From the NCBI GenBank assembly GCA_036555725.1, contig DATBKU010000130.1:337965-401964 (forward strand): DNA of 64,000 nucleotides, given 5' to 3'. Positions within the stretch are counted from its first letter, which is position 1, and each line of letters begins with the position of its first letter. The notes below the pieces were generated by a model. It searched no databases. It was not told where the DNA came from and saw only the letters and a list, made by a program, of their open reading frames with translations. The stretch comes from CALAED01 sp036555725. Lineage in GTDB: Bacteria; Actinomycetota; Actinomycetes; Streptosporangiales; Streptosporangiaceae. Both the position numbers and the translations under genes were made by a program. Shown here one piece after another: positions 48,414-57,319 of the stretch.

Positions 48414-48992
48414 ATGTCGAGGGCGGACAAGGCAGCGGCCGTTGCCGAGCTCACGAGCGAGTTCCAGAGCTCGAACGGCGCCGTGCTGACCGAGTACCGC
48501 GGGCTTACCGTGGCGCAGCTCGGCGAGTTGCGCCGCAATCTCGGTGATAACGCGAAGTTCGCCGTGGTGAAGAACACGCTGACCAAGCTCGCCGTGCGCG
48601 ACGCGGGAATCGACGGCGGGCTGGGCGAGCTGCTCGAGGGTCCGTCCGCGATCGCGTTCGTCAAGGGTGACGTGGTCGAGGCCGCCAAGGGGCTGCGTGA
48701 CTTCGCCAAGGCCAACCCGCTGTTGGTGATCAAGGGCGGTTTCATCGACGGCAAGCCGATGACGCCGGCCGAGATCTCCCAGCTCGCCGACCTCGAGTCG
48801 CGTGAGGTGCTGCTCGCGAAGCTGGCGGGCGCGATGAAGGCATCGATGGCCAACGCGGCCTCGGTCCTCAACGCCCTGCCGACCCAGATGGCCCAGCTCG
48901 CTGAGGCGCTGCGGGCCAAGAACGCGGAGACGGACGAGCAGAGCGAAGCGGGCGAGGCGCCCCCCGAGGAGACCCAGTCCGACTCGGACTGA
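48414..48992 (+). CDS. rplJ: 50S ribosomal protein L10
   Basis: 192 residues, ATG with AAGGAGG upstream. The N-terminal KAAAVAELTSEFQSSNGAVLTEYRGLTVAQLGELRRNL and VVKNTLTKLAVRDAGIDGGLGELLEGPSAIAFVKGD are canonical for L10. The C-terminus carries the helix that holds L7/L12 dimers and an acidic tail (ETDEQSEAGEAPPEE). Base of the ribosomal stalk. Confidence 0.97.
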   Translation: MSRADKAAAVAELTSEFQSSNGAVLTEYRGLTVAQLGELRRNLGDNAKFAVVKNTLTKLAVRDAGIDGGLGELLEGPSAIAFVKGDVVEAAKGLRDFAKANPLLVIKGGFIDGKPMTPAEISQLADLESREVLLAKLAGAMKASMANAASVLNALPTQMAQLAEALRAKNAETDEQSEAGEAPPEETQSDSD

Positions 48993-49071
48993 AGCCTGCG
49001 AGACGACTAGACCAACCTACGAATGGCCGGGCCTGCTACTCCCGGCGAGAACCCACAGGAGTAACCACATC

Positions 49072-49455
49072 ATGGCGAAGCTCAGCACCGACGAGCTGCT
49101 CGACAACTTCAAGGAGATGACCCTTCTCGAGCTGTCGGAGTTCGTGAAGAAGTTCGAAGAGGTCTTCGACGTCAAGGCCGCCGCGCCGGTCGCGGTCGCC
49201 GCGCCCGCCGCCGCGGGCGCTCCGGTCGAGGCCGAGCCCGAGCAGGACGAGTTCGACGTCATCCTCGAGGCGGCGGGCGACAAGAAGATCCAGGTCATCA
49301 AGGAGGTCCGGGCGCTCACCAGCCTCGGCCTCAAGGAGGCCAAGGACCTCGTCGACGGCGCGCCCAAGCCGCTGCTCGAGAAGGTCAACAAGGAGACCGC
49401 GGACAAGGCCCGCGAGGCCCTGGAGAAGGCCGGCGCGACGGTCACCGTCAAGTAA
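49072..49455 (+). CDS. rplL: 50S ribosomal protein L7/L12
   Basis: 127 residues. The N-terminal dimerisation part (LSTDELLDNFKEMTLLELSEFVKKFEEVF), the flexible Ala/Pro hinge (about 38-55) and the C-terminal factor-binding domain (DEFDVILEAAGDKKIQVIKEVRALTSLGLKEAKDLVDGAPKPL) are all complete. A very strong terminator follows at 49498, so it does not lead straight into rpoB here as it does in many bacteria. Confidence 0.97.
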   Translation: MAKLSTDELLDNFKEMTLLELSEFVKKFEEVFDVKAAAPVAVAAPAAAGAPVEAEPEQDEFDVILEAAGDKKIQVIKEVRALTSLGLKEAKDLVDGAPKPLLEKVNKETADKAREALEKAGATVTVK

Positions 49456-49497
49456 GGCCCGCACTCCGGAAGCCCGCGCGGCTTCATAGCAGTTCAG

Positions 49498-49534
49498 CGA
49501 AGGGCGGTCACCCTAGCCGGGTGGCCGCCCTTCG
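49498..49534 (+). terminator. Terminator behind rplL
   Basis: CGAAGGGCGGTCACCC (49498-49513) and GGGTGGCCGCCCTTCG (49519-49534) form a 16-bp stem (one G-T pair) around TAGCC. Confidence 0.88.
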
Positions 49535-49929
49535 GCATGCCGCCCGCCGTGCGCCCCGCCTCGGCCCGTCAGGCGTCGGCCATGACCTGCGCCGTCACTC
49601 TGCGGAGTCGAGAACGCACCATAGGCACCAAATGTCCCGGAAGTTTTACCCTGATAACTCTCGTATATCCCGTTGTGCAACGAATGTGACGCTTGTGGCG
49701 AGAATGCTGGATCACTAGTCTGATAGCCGCCGTACGTAACGATCCGCTTACGGACTGGGTATTTTCCGAGATGTCCGGGAGAGACCCCCTTCCAATTTGT
49801 GGATTCATCGCTACGGTAGGTGGACCCGGCCGTAGGCTACCGATCGGTAGCCACGGCTTGGTGGCAGACAGTCACACACATGCTCCCGTACAGGGTTCCG
49901 GATTCCCCCGGCCGGACGAAAGGTTGCGC
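49535..49929. promoter_or_regulatory. Upstream region of the mce operon with an 18-bp palindrome
   Basis: About 395 bp without a supported gene. From 49630 to 49810 it is relatively AT-rich and probably holds the promoter. A perfect palindrome GGCTACCGATCGGTAGCC lies at 49835-49852, 77 bp before the ATPase start. It resembles the operator of a dimeric (for example TetR- or GntR-type) repressor. No regulator gene is adjacent. Confidence 0.55.
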
Positions 49930-50973
49930 GTGGGCGTAGAGATCAGGGTCGAAAGCCTGACCAAGGCCTTCGGTCGTCAGGTCATCTGGGACGGCGTTTC
50001 GCTAACACTTCCCGCCGGAGAGATCTCCGTCCTCCTGGGCCCATCGGGCACGGGCAAGTCCGTCTTCCTCAAGACCCTCGTCGGCCTGCTCAGGCCGGAG
50101 CGGGGACACATCTGGATCGGCGATCGTGACCTGCCCCGGCTGTCCGAGCACCTGCTGTACGAGACGCGCAAGCTGTTCGGCGTCCTCTTCCAGGACGGCG
50201 CGCTGTTCGGGTCGATGAACCTGTACGACAACATCGCCTTCCCGCTGCGCGAGCACACCAAGAAGTCCGAGGCCGAGATCAAGCGCATCGTCTCGGAAAA
50301 GATGGACATGGTCGGTCTGCTCGGCGACGAGCGCAAGCTGCCGGGCGAGATCTCCGGCGGCATGCGCAAGCGGGCCGGGCTGGCCAGGGCGCTGGTCCTC
50401 GACCCAGAGATCGTTCTGTTCGACGAGCCGGACTCGGGCCTCGACCCGGTCCGTACCGCGTACCTCAACCAGCTGATCGTCGACCTCAACGCCGAGACCG
50501 GCGCGACCTTCCTCATCGTCACCCACGACGTCAACACCGCCCGTACCGTCCCGGACAACATCGGCCTGCTGTTCCGGCGCGAGCTGGTGATGTTCGGCCC
50601 GCGCGAGATGCTGCTGTCCAGCGACGAGCCGGTCGTCCGGCAGTTTCTCAACGCCCGCAAGCACGGCCCGATCGGCATGTCGGAAGAGAAGGACATCTCC
50701 GAGCTCGAAGCCGAGGCGCAGATGGGGCATGACCCGGGCCGGCTGCCGCCGATCCCGCCCCAGCTGATGCCGAGCGACGGCCGGGTCAGACGCACCCAGC
50801 AGCCGCCGGGCGCCTGGTTGCGCGAGCACGGCGTGACCCCGCCGCCCGGGTCGTTCATCGACGACATGGGACGCAACTGGGTCGAGGAGTGGCCGCGCTA
50901 TGTCGCCTCGATGACGCCCCGGCCCGGCGGATATCCGGCCGCGGGCGGCCCCGTTGGAGGCTCGGCACAATGA
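49930..50973 (+). CDS. Mce-system ABC ATPase (Mkl/MceG/MlaF type)
   Basis: 347 residues from the GTG at 49930 (GAAAGG upstream). Walker A GPSGTGKS at about 37-44, signature ISGGMRKRAGLARAL at about 140-154 and Walker B IVLFDEPDSGLDP are intact, followed by the H-loop in IVTHDVNT. About 90 extra C-terminal residues, rich in Pro and Arg, are typical of the actinobacterial MceG group. It would power lipid or sterol import through the YrbE/Mce complex. It is the first gene of an 11-gene operon; the stop overlaps the next start (ATGA). Confidence 0.94.
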   Translation: MGVEIRVESLTKAFGRQVIWDGVSLTLPAGEISVLLGPSGTGKSVFLKTLVGLLRPERGHIWIGDRDLPRLSEHLLYETRKLFGVLFQDGALFGSMNLYDNIAFPLREHTKKSEAEIKRIVSEKMDMVGLLGDERKLPGEISGGMRKRAGLARALVLDPEIVLFDEPDSGLDPVRTAYLNQLIVDLNAETGATFLIVTHDVNTARTVPDNIGLLFRRELVMFGPREMLLSSDEPVVRQFLNARKHGPIGMSEEKDISELEAEAQMGHDPGRLPPIPPQLMPSDGRVRRTQQPPGAWLREHGVTPPPGSFIDDMGRNWVEEWPRYVASMTPRPGGYPAAGGPVGGSAQ

Positions 50974-51827
50974 CCACGCCCACCCGGCGCCAGGGGCCTG
51001 GCCGGCGGGGGGCGGCGCGGAGCAACAACAATCCGGGCCCTCTCCTTCGGTTCGCCGACGGCGCCGCCAACCTTGCCGTCAGGGAGCCAGGGCGGTTCTT
51101 CGCCCTGTCGCTCGACACCTTCCGCGCCACCTTCAAGTGGCCCTTCCAATGGCGCGAGTTCATCCAGCAGGCCTGGTTCATCGTCAGCGTGACGGTGGTG
51201 CCGACGGCGCTGGTCGCGATCCCGTTCGGCGCCGTCCTCTCGCTGCAGGTCGGCGGCCTCATCCGGCAGCTCGGCGCGCAGTCGTACACCGGCATGACCG
51301 CGGTCGTCGCGATCGTGCGCGAGGCCGCGCCGATCGTCACCGCGCTGCTCATCGCCGGCGCCGCCGGCTCGGCGATGTGTGCCGACCTGGGCTCCCGCAA
51401 GATCCGCGAAGAGATCGACGCGATGGAGGTGCTCGGCATCAACCCGCTGCACCGGCTCGTCGTGCCGCGGATGCTCGCCTGCGCCTTCATCGGCCTGTTC
51501 CTCAACGGCCTCGTCTCGGTGGTCGGCATCGTCGGCGGCTACGTCTTCAACGTGATGCTGCAGGGCGGCACCCCCGGCGCCTACCTGGCCTCCTTCAACG
51601 GGCTGGCCCAGCTGCCCGACCTGTACCAGGCCGAGCTCAAGGCGTTCTGCTTCGGGATCACGGCCGGGCTGGTCGCCGCATACAAGGGGCTGAACGCCCA
51701 GGGCGGGCCCAAGGGCGTCGGTGACGCCGTCAACCAGACCGTTGTCATCACCTTCATGCTGCTGTTCCTCGAGAACTTCATCCTCAGCACGCTGTACTTC
51801 CAGTTCGTGCCGCAGAAGGGGATGTGA
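50970..51827 (+). CDS. Mce-system permease YrbEA (MlaE family)
   Basis: 285 residues with a 65-residue cytoplasmic lead, then about five helices. MlaE-family core segments include LQVGGLIRQLGAQSYTGMTAVVAIVREAAPIVTALLIAGAAGSAMCADLGSRKIREEIDAMEVLGINPLHRLVVPRML (about 90-170) and FCFGITAGLVAAYKGLNAQGGPKGVGDAVNQTVV. It is half of the membrane channel for imported lipids. Overlaps the ATPase gene by four bases and the next permease by one. Confidence 0.94.
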   Translation: MTTPTRRQGPGRRGAARSNNNPGPLLRFADGAANLAVREPGRFFALSLDTFRATFKWPFQWREFIQQAWFIVSVTVVPTALVAIPFGAVLSLQVGGLIRQLGAQSYTGMTAVVAIVREAAPIVTALLIAGAAGSAMCADLGSRKIREEIDAMEVLGINPLHRLVVPRMLACAFIGLFLNGLVSVVGIVGGYVFNVMLQGGTPGAYLASFNGLAQLPDLYQAELKAFCFGITAGLVAAYKGLNAQGGPKGVGDAVNQTVVITFMLLFLENFILSTLYFQFVPQKGM

Positions 51828-52675
51828 TGGCGACCCCTGGGAAGACCGTACGGGCGGCGTCGCGGGTCGTGTCGGCGCCGTTGGAGCGGTTGGACGACTT
51901 CGGGCGGCAGATCTCGTTCTACGCACGCACCTTCGCGTGGGTGGGCCGGGCCGTCCCGCGCTACCGCACCGAGGTACTGCGGTTGCTGGCCGAGGTCAGC
52001 CTCGGCGCCGGCGGCCTCGCGGTCATCGGCGGCAGCGCGATGATCGTCGCGTTCATGACGTTCTTCACCGGAACCGAGGTGGGCCTGCAGGGCTACAACG
52101 CGCTCAACCAGATCGGCTCGGCGGCGTTCACCGGGTTCGTCTCCTCGTACTTCAATACGAGAGAGCTCGCGCCGCTGGTGAGCGCGCTCGCCCTGTCCGC
52201 CACGGTGGGCTGCGGGTTCACCGCGCAGCTGGGCGCCATGCGGATCAGCGACGAGATCGACGCGCTCGAGGTCATGGCGGTGCCGTCGCTGCCGTTCCTG
52301 GTGACCACCCGGCTGGTCGCCGGGCTGCTGGCGGTCATCCCGCTGTACGTGATCGGGCTGCTGGCGTCGTACGGCGCGACCCGGACCATCGTCACGCTGT
52401 TCTTCGACCAGTCGACCGGCACCTACGACCACTACTTCGGGTTGTTCTTGCCGCCGTACGACATCTTGTGGTCGTTCGGCAAGGTCCTGGTCTTCGCGAC
52501 CATGGTCATGCTGATCCACTGCTACTACGGCTACAACGCCAGGGGCGGGCCGGCGGGGGTCGGCGTCGCGGTCGGCCGGGCCGTGCGGACCAGCATCGTC
52601 GTGATCAACATCCTCGACCTCATGCTCGGGCTGGCGATCTGGGGCGCCACCACGACCGTACGGATCGCGGGGTAG
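51827..52675 (+). CDS. Mce-system permease YrbEB (MlaE family)
   Basis: 282 residues from the ATG at 51827 (a GTG three bases earlier is also in frame). It shares the MlaE core with its neighbour: TGFVSSYFNTRELAPLVSALALSATVGCGFTAQLGAMRISDEIDALEVMAVPSLPFLVTTRLVAG and YYGYNARGGPAGVGVAVGRAVR. It is the second permease half. Only 6 bp precede the first mce gene. Confidence 0.94.
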   Translation: MATPGKTVRAASRVVSAPLERLDDFGRQISFYARTFAWVGRAVPRYRTEVLRLLAEVSLGAGGLAVIGGSAMIVAFMTFFTGTEVGLQGYNALNQIGSAAFTGFVSSYFNTRELAPLVSALALSATVGCGFTAQLGAMRISDEIDALEVMAVPSLPFLVTTRLVAGLLAVIPLYVIGLLASYGATRTIVTLFFDQSTGTYDHYFGLFLPPYDILWSFGKVLVFATMVMLIHCYYGYNARGGPAGVGVAVGRAVRTSIVVINILDLMLGLAIWGATTTVRIAG

Positions 52676-52681
52676 CGCGCG

Positions 52682-53941
52682 ATGACACAACGAATCCGCT
52701 TCCGCGTGTACGGCGTCATCTTCCTGCTGGTCGTCGCGCTGCTGCTGGCGCTGACCGTCGCGCTCTACCAAAAGCGGTTCACCCCGGTGGTGACCGTCAA
52801 GCTGAGGAGCGACCGCGCCGGGCTGCAGTTGCTGCCGCGCTCCGATGTGAAGGTGCGCGGGCTGATCGTCGGCGAGGTCCGCAGCACCCGGGTCACCCCG
52901 ACCGGGGCGGAGCTGGATCTGGCGATCGACAAGAACAAGGCCTCGCTCATCCCCGACAACGTGTCGGCCCGGCTGCTGCCCAAGACGCTGTTCGGCGAAA
53001 AGTACGTCGACCTCGTGCTGCCGCAGCAGCGGGGCCCCGCCATCCACACCGGCACCGTCATCGCCCAGGACCGGTCGCGGGCCGCGATCGAGATCGACAA
53101 GGTCCTCGACGACGTGCTGCCGGTGCTGCAGGCCGTACGTCCGGAGCAGCTCAACGCGACGCTCAACGCGCTGGCCACCGCCCTGCAGGGCCGGGGCGGC
53201 CAGATCGGCCGCGACATCGATCAGCTGGACGTCCTGCTGCGCAAGTACAACCCGAAGCTGCCGGTCATCGTGCACGACATCAACGCGCTGGCCGACGTCT
53301 CCGACGTCTACAACGCGGCGGCGCCCGACCTGCTGCGGGTGTTCCGCAACCTCAGCGTCACCAACAAGACGATCACCGACAAGCAGAAGACGATCGAGCA
53401 GCTGATCCCGACCGTGACCGGCTTCGCCAACCAGGGCACGCAGTTCGTCGACGAGAACGCGCCGAAGCTCATCGGCGTCAACATCGCCAACCGGCAGGCG
53501 CTGGAGCTGCTGGCGACGTACTCGCCGGAGTTCCCGTGCGTGTTCAAGGGCCTCGTCACGCTGAAGCCGAAAGTCGAGGCGGCGGTCGGCGGTCAGGGCC
53601 CGGTGCTCAACATCACGCTCGAGATCATCAAGCCCCGCCCGCCGTACAAGAACCCGCTCGACCGGCCGGAGCTCAAGGACTTCCGCAAGCCGCGCTGCTA
53701 CGGCCTGCCGAACCCGAAGGTGCCCTTCCCCGAATACACCGCGCTGGACGGCACGGAAGACGACAAGTGGTGGGTCGGCCGCGGGATGTCGGGCGTGTTC
53801 GTCCGGCCCGGGATGAGCGATGAGGAGTCCGTCAAGAACGTGATCGGCCCGATGACACGGACCCCGGCCGACCAGGTGTCGGGCGCCTCCGTACTGCTGT
53901 GGGACCCGCTGTTCCAGGGATCGGTGGTGACGGTGGGATGA
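52682..53941 (+). CDS. Mce protein, first of six (MceA position)
   Basis: 419 residues. An uncleaved N-terminal membrane helix (VYGVIFLLVVALLLALTVALY, about 9-29) precedes the MCE beta-barrel domain (about 38-120: VTVKLRSDRAGLQLLPRSDVKVRGLIVGEVRSTRV...ARLLPKTLFGEKYVDLVLP) and a long helical needle region (about 140-260). It ends with a folded C-terminus with Cys and a PTYKNPLD-like segment. Six such proteins form a hexamer that spans the envelope and shields lipids. The longest C-terminal domain fits the A position. Confidence 0.93.
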   Translation: MTQRIRFRVYGVIFLLVVALLLALTVALYQKRFTPVVTVKLRSDRAGLQLLPRSDVKVRGLIVGEVRSTRVTPTGAELDLAIDKNKASLIPDNVSARLLPKTLFGEKYVDLVLPQQRGPAIHTGTVIAQDRSRAAIEIDKVLDDVLPVLQAVRPEQLNATLNALATALQGRGGQIGRDIDQLDVLLRKYNPKLPVIVHDINALADVSDVYNAAAPDLLRVFRNLSVTNKTITDKQKTIEQLIPTVTGFANQGTQFVDENAPKLIGVNIANRQALELLATYSPEFPCVFKGLVTLKPKVEAAVGGQGPVLNITLEIIKPRPPYKNPLDRPELKDFRKPRCYGLPNPKVPFPEYTALDGTEDDKWWVGRGMSGVFVRPGMSDEESVKNVIGPMTRTPADQVSGASVLLWDPLFQGSVVTVG

Positions 53942-54969
53942 AGACGACGAGCGCCGCGATCAAGTTGCTGATCTTCGTCGTCGTCACGACGCTGGCGACC
54001 GGCGTGCTGGCCGTGACGATCGCCAACACGCGGTTCGGCGACACGCGCAGCTACAAGGCGATCTTCACCGACGCCGCCGGGCTGCTCAACGGCGACGACG
54101 TACGAGTGGCCGGCGTGCGGGTCGGCGAGGTCAAGAAGATCAAGCTGTACCACGGCAACCAGGCCGAGGTGACGTTCACGCTGGCCAAGCAGGGCCCGTT
54201 CAGCGGGGGCCTGCCGCGATCAACGCTGGCTCAGATCCGGTACCGGAACCTGGTCGGGCAGCGGTACCTCAGCCTGGCCCAGGGCCCCGGCACGGCGGGC
54301 GAGGTGCTACCGTCCGGCGGCGTCATCCCGGTGACCCAGACCCAGCCGGCCCTCGACCTGACCACCCTGTTCAACGGCTTCCGCCCGCTGTTCCGGGTGC
54401 TCGAGCCGGCCGACGTCAACAAGCTCGCGTTCCAGATCGTGCAGACCCTGCAGGGCGAGGGCGGCACGGTCAACAGCCTGCTGTTCCACGTGGCCTCGCT
54501 GACCAACACCATCGCCGACCGCGACAAGGTCATCGGTCAGGTGATCGACAACCTCAACCAGGTGATCGGCACCATCGACGAGCGGCGGGTCGAGGTCGGG
54601 CAGCTGATCTCCCAGCTGCAGGCCTTCGTCACCGGCGTCGCGGGCGACCGAAAGGCGATCTTCGACTCGCTGAACTCGCTCAACGAACTGACCGGAGCCA
54701 CGTCCGACCTGCTGTACGAGGGCCGTCCGTCGATCAAGAACGACATCGCCGGGCTGGGCAAGCTCGCCAACACCCTCGCCAACAACGGCAAGACCCTCGA
54801 CACGGGGCTGCGCCGCACTCCGAGCCGGCTGAACGAGCTGGCCAGGGCCTCGTCGTACGGCTCGTGGTTCAACTTCTACCTGTGCAGCTTCGACGCCCGC
54901 GTCGTGCTGCCCGGCGGCCCCGCGTTCCAGACGCCGACGGTCGTGAACGACAACGCGAGGTGTCAGTAG
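53938..54969 (+). CDS. Mce protein, second (MceB position)
   Basis: 343 residues from the ATG at 53938, overlapping the previous stop. The N-terminal helix IKLLIFVVVTTLATGVLAVTIAN is followed by the MCE domain YKAIFTDAAGLLNGDDVRVAGVRVGEVKKIKLY...RYRNLVGQRYLSLAQGPG. A helical segment follows with DRDKVIGQVIDNLNQVIGTIDERRVEVGQLISQLQAFVTG, and a short end with two Cys. Typical MceB length. Confidence 0.92.
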   Translation: MKTTSAAIKLLIFVVVTTLATGVLAVTIANTRFGDTRSYKAIFTDAAGLLNGDDVRVAGVRVGEVKKIKLYHGNQAEVTFTLAKQGPFSGGLPRSTLAQIRYRNLVGQRYLSLAQGPGTAGEVLPSGGVIPVTQTQPALDLTTLFNGFRPLFRVLEPADVNKLAFQIVQTLQGEGGTVNSLLFHVASLTNTIADRDKVIGQVIDNLNQVIGTIDERRVEVGQLISQLQAFVTGVAGDRKAIFDSLNSLNELTGATSDLLYEGRPSIKNDIAGLGKLANTLANNGKTLDTGLRRTPSRLNELARASSYGSWFNFYLCSFDARVVLPGGPAFQTPTVVNDNARCQ

Positions 54970-54972
54970 TCG

Positions 54973-56052
54973 ATGAGAATCTCGTTCCGAGAGCGGAACC
55001 CGGTGCCCATCGGCCTGGTGGGCATCGCCGTGATCGTCGTCGGCCTGCTGGTGGCGATGAACCTGTCCAGCATCCCGTTCGTCGGCGGCGGCACGACGTA
55101 TCGCGCGGCGTTCGCCGAGGCGGCCGGGCTCAAGACGGACGAAGAGGTCCGGATCGCCGGCGTCAAGGTCGGCAAGGTGACCGGGCTCGACCTCGAGGGC
55201 GACCACGTCAAGGTCACCTTCCAGGTGGACCGGGGCGTCCGCGTCGGTGACCTGAGCCGAGCCGAGATCAAGATCAAGACGGTGCTCGGGGCGCACTACC
55301 TCGCGCTCGATCCGCGCGGCCCGGGCAAGCAGGATCCCGGCAAGGAGATCCCGGTCTCCCGTACGTCCACGCCGTTCGAGATCGTCCCCGCGGTGAGCGA
55401 GCTGAGCCAGCGGGTCGACGCTATCGACGTCAAGCAGCTGGCCAAGTCGTTCGACACGCTGTCGGCGACGTTCAAGGATTCGCCGGAGGAGGTGCGCGCG
55501 TCGCTGCGCGGCCTGCGCCGGCTGTCGACGACGATCGCCTCCCGCGACGACCAGCTGCATGAGCTGGTCGGCCGGGCCAGGAACGTCACGCAGGTATTGG
55601 CCGACCGCAGCCAGCAGTTCAACAAGCTGATCAACGACGCCGACAAGATCCTGCGCGCCGTGCAGGCCCGTCGTGCCGTCATCCATCAGCTCCTCATCAA
55701 CACGGTGGCGCTGTCGCAGCAGCTCAACGGCCTGATCGCGGAGAACCAGGCGCAGCTGCGCCCGGCCCTGGCCAACCTGCAGCGGGTCAACCAGATCCTG
55801 CTGCGCAACCAGGACAACCTCGACCGGATTCTCCAGCTGTGGGCGCCGTTCGCGCGGCAGTTCACCGACGCCACCGGCACCGGCCGCTGGTTCGACAGCT
55901 ATATCCAGAACCTGATCCCGATCCCCAACCACATTGAAAACGCCCCAGGTGGTGCCCCGCAGCAAGGTCAGCAGCAACAGCAAAAGCAACCGAACCAGCA
56001 GCAGCAGAACGGAAGGCAGCGGCCGTCCAACCCGCTGCCGTTCCTTCCGTGA
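54973..56052 (+). CDS. Mce protein, third (MceC position)
   Basis: 359 residues. The N-terminal helix VPIGLVGIAVIVVGLLVAMNLS precedes the MCE domain YRAAFAEAAGLKTDEEVRIAGVKVGKVTGLDLEGDHVKVTFQV...TVLGAHYLALDPRG, then a long coiled-coil region (about 135-310). A Gln-rich tail (QQGQQQQQKQPNQQQQNG, about 335-353) closes it, an extension of low complexity outside the MCE fold. Member of the same hexamer. Confidence 0.92.
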   Translation: MRISFRERNPVPIGLVGIAVIVVGLLVAMNLSSIPFVGGGTTYRAAFAEAAGLKTDEEVRIAGVKVGKVTGLDLEGDHVKVTFQVDRGVRVGDLSRAEIKIKTVLGAHYLALDPRGPGKQDPGKEIPVSRTSTPFEIVPAVSELSQRVDAIDVKQLAKSFDTLSATFKDSPEEVRASLRGLRRLSTTIASRDDQLHELVGRARNVTQVLADRSQQFNKLINDADKILRAVQARRAVIHQLLINTVALSQQLNGLIAENQAQLRPALANLQRVNQILLRNQDNLDRILQLWAPFARQFTDATGTGRWFDSYIQNLIPIPNHIENAPGGAPQQGQQQQQKQPNQQQQNGRQRPSNPLPFLP

Positions 56053-56077
56053 GCAGGCAGGTAGCAGGTAGATAAAG

Positions 56078-57319
56078 GTGTCGCGTACAACCATCTTCCG
56101 GGCCGGAGTCACGGTCGTCGTAGTGGCGCTGGTGGCCGGCCTCGTGGCGATCGCCTGGCCGAACACCCCGCAGCGCCGGCTGACGGCCTACTTCACCGGT
56201 ACCGTCGGCCTCTACCCGGGCGCGGACGTCCGGGTGCTGGGCATTCCCGTGGGCAGGGTCGACAAGATCACCCCGGTGGGCCGCGCCGTCCGCGTCGAGA
56301 TGTCATACGACGCGAAGCGCAAGATCCCGGCGAACGCGCAGGCCGTCATCGTTAACCAGTCGCTGGTCGCCGACCGCTACGTGCAGCTCACGCCGGTCTA
56401 CCGCGGTGGCGCGGTGCTGGCCGACAAGACGACGCTGCCGCTGACCCGGACCGTCACCCCGGTCGAGATCGACGACATCACCGGCAGCCTGAACAACCTC
56501 AACAAGGCACTCGGGCCGCAGGGCGCCAACGCCAACGGCTCGGTCTCCCGGCTGCTGCAGGTCGGCTCGGACAACCTGAACGGCCAGGGCGACGACATCC
56601 GATCCACGATCGACAGCTCGGCCAAGGTGCTCGGCACGCTGAGCGAGGACCGCAAGGACATCACCGCCAACATCGAGAACCTGCGCGACATCACCGCGGC
56701 GCTGGCCGCCAACGACCAGCAGATCCGCAACTTCAACGGGCATCTCGCCCAGGTCTCCGGCCAGCTCGCCGGCGAGAAGGAGGAGTTCAGCGCGGCCCTG
56801 CAGACGCTCGGCCCGACGCTGAAGAACGTCGCCAGATTCGTCAAGGGCAACCGCAGCCGGCTGGCGGCCAACGTACGGCAGCTCGCGCAGGTCACCTCCG
56901 TACTGGTCAAGGAGCGGGACAAGCTCGGCGACTTCCTCACCACGGCGCCGGTCGGCATCAGCAACCTGTCACACGCGTACGACCCGATCAGCGGCACCCT
57001 GGGCACGCGGGCGGACCTGCGCCAGTTCGACAACCTGGCCATGTGGGTCTGCTCCCTCGCCTACTCGCTCGGCACGCCGGCCAAGCAGTGCGAGGCGCTG
57101 CTGGCCCCGATCAACCCGGTCGGCAAGGGCCTCGACCTGCTGCAGGGCGACCTGTCGTGGATCACCGCGCTGACGACCACCTACCACCCCATCCCGCCGC
57201 CGCCGGACGCGTACGGCCCGAACGGCAAGCCGCAGAACAAGTCGTCGGGATCCGCCGGGAAGCCGCAGAACGGCGCCGGAAATGGGGTTGGCGCGCTGTT
57301 GCCGGGAGGTACGCCATGA
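56078..57319 (+). CDS. Mce protein, fourth (MceD position)
   Basis: 413 residues from a GTG; 25 bp separate it from the third mce gene. The N-terminal helix VTVVVVALVAGLVAIAW is followed by the MCE domain LTAYFTGTVGLYPGADVRVLGIPVGRVDKITPVGRAVRVEMSYD...NQSLVADRYVQLTPVY. The helical part has repeated heptad-like segments (LGTLSEDRKDITANIENLRDITAALAANDQQIRNFNGHLAQVSGQLAG). The tail is Pro/Gly/Lys-rich. Stop overlaps the next start by four bases. Confidence 0.92.
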   Translation: MSRTTIFRAGVTVVVVALVAGLVAIAWPNTPQRRLTAYFTGTVGLYPGADVRVLGIPVGRVDKITPVGRAVRVEMSYDAKRKIPANAQAVIVNQSLVADRYVQLTPVYRGGAVLADKTTLPLTRTVTPVEIDDITGSLNNLNKALGPQGANANGSVSRLLQVGSDNLNGQGDDIRSTIDSSAKVLGTLSEDRKDITANIENLRDITAALAANDQQIRNFNGHLAQVSGQLAGEKEEFSAALQTLGPTLKNVARFVKGNRSRLAANVRQLAQVTSVLVKERDKLGDFLTTAPVGISNLSHAYDPISGTLGTRADLRQFDNLAMWVCSLAYSLGTPAKQCEALLAPINPVGKGLDLLQGDLSWITALTTTYHPIPPPPDAYGPNGKPQNKSSGSAGKPQNGAGNGVGALLPGGTP

